Positions 63,911-64,000 of a stretch of DNA of 64,000 bases are shown here, piece by piece (the first letter of the stretch is position 1; each line of letters opens with the position of its first letter). The DNA is from Bacteroidaceae bacterium (lineage in GTDB: Bacteria > Bacteroidota > Bacteroidia > Bacteroidales > Bacteroidaceae). The notes below the pieces were generated by a model. It was given only the letters and a program-made list of their open reading frames with translations, searched no databases and was not told the origin of the DNA. The position numbers were made by a program, and so were the translations under genes. Location of the stretch: the NCBI GenBank assembly GCA_017938245.1, contig JAGBBX010000004.1, forward strand, positions 1-64,000. The letters run 5' to 3'.

Positions 63911-64000
63911 ATGCGAAAGATATTTTTAATTCTACTTATGCTCCCACTCGCAGCAGTGGCACAGATACGCTTCGGATACCTTAATTACAGCGAAGTAATG
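63911..64000 (+). CDS. Third OmpH-like gene, cut by the window end
   Basis: The ATG at 63911 opens a frame of 30 codons to the window edge: signal peptide (IFLILLMLPLAAVAQ) then IRFGYLNYSEVM, which is the OmpH start (compare FGYVNANAIM). It is therefore a probable third OmpH-family gene; the rest is outside the window. Confidence 0.75.
   Translation, partial: MRKIFLILLMLPLAAVAQIRFGYLNYSEVM

Overview
The window looks like chromosomal DNA from a member of the order Bacteroidales (Bacteroidota). The evidence is a type IX secretion locus (PorU, PorV and a PorG-like protein), many lipoproteins with a Cys lipobox, an outer-membrane TonB receptor, a BamA-OmpH cluster, a KorAB/Pta-AckA fermentation set, and promoter-like TAnnTTTG boxes in place of the usual -10 box. 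No phage, plasmid, complete insertion sequence or CRISPR array was seen. Genus cannot be settled from the sequence alone.

Layout. 1-2776: a palindromic repeat cluster, a 129-bp element with 22-bp terminal inverted repeats, and a two-gene sugar operon (GPH symporter, then GH130 mannoside phosphorylase). 3215-7677: a small lipoprotein, a beta-barrel protein and two paralogous membrane-anchored AraC-type regulators. 8009-14877: cyclophilin and M16 peptidase, RluA-type synthase with a TetR regulator, then ruvX-def-TPR protein. 15076-18532: thrS and the infC-rpmI-rplT translation operon. 18600-26300: an accessory-looking island with a 1549-aa putative GH-D-clan glycosidase bracketed on both sides by the same ~250-bp repeats, then about 2 kb of repeat-rich DNA with a possible small transcript. 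26301-31816: 2-oxoacid:ferredoxin oxidoreductase (korAB) and a TonB-dependent receptor. 32090-37948: efp, a glycosyltransferase, radC, a SufT-like protein, lpxH, ackA and pta. 38254-46065: GNAT, CPBP protease, menA, lipoproteins, tRNA-Leu, argH, SRPBCC protein, pyrE, SUI1 protein and a 49-aa ORF. 46216-53819: rex, FAH-family hydrolase, porU, porV, ispF and a phosphoesterase, close together in one direction. 53970-64000: a TIR-transmembrane-WG-repeat protein overlapping ribD, then a DUF6242 lipoprotein, porG, uppS, bamA and three ompH-like genes, the last cut by the window edge.

How it works together. KorAB with Pta and AckA suggests anaerobic 2-oxoacid oxidation and acetate production; Rex, an NADH sensor, sits in front of the secretion genes. 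PorU, PorV and PorG are parts of the machine that would export and anchor the large glycosidase, which ends in a sorting-type domain. BamA and the OmpH chaperones would assemble the barrels of that machine and of the TonB receptor.

The most unusual signals are: (1) an 83-85-bp periodic element (TAnnTTTG-like box, GCACTCGC, variable hairpin, GCTCGTTTG) at several loci, tandem in front of pta and of the second ompH; (2) the repeat arrays flanking the glycosidase; (3) the TIR-TM-WG protein; (4) the 22-bp inverted repeat element next to the GH130 gene; and (5) a three-way-junction-like fold between rpmI and rplT.
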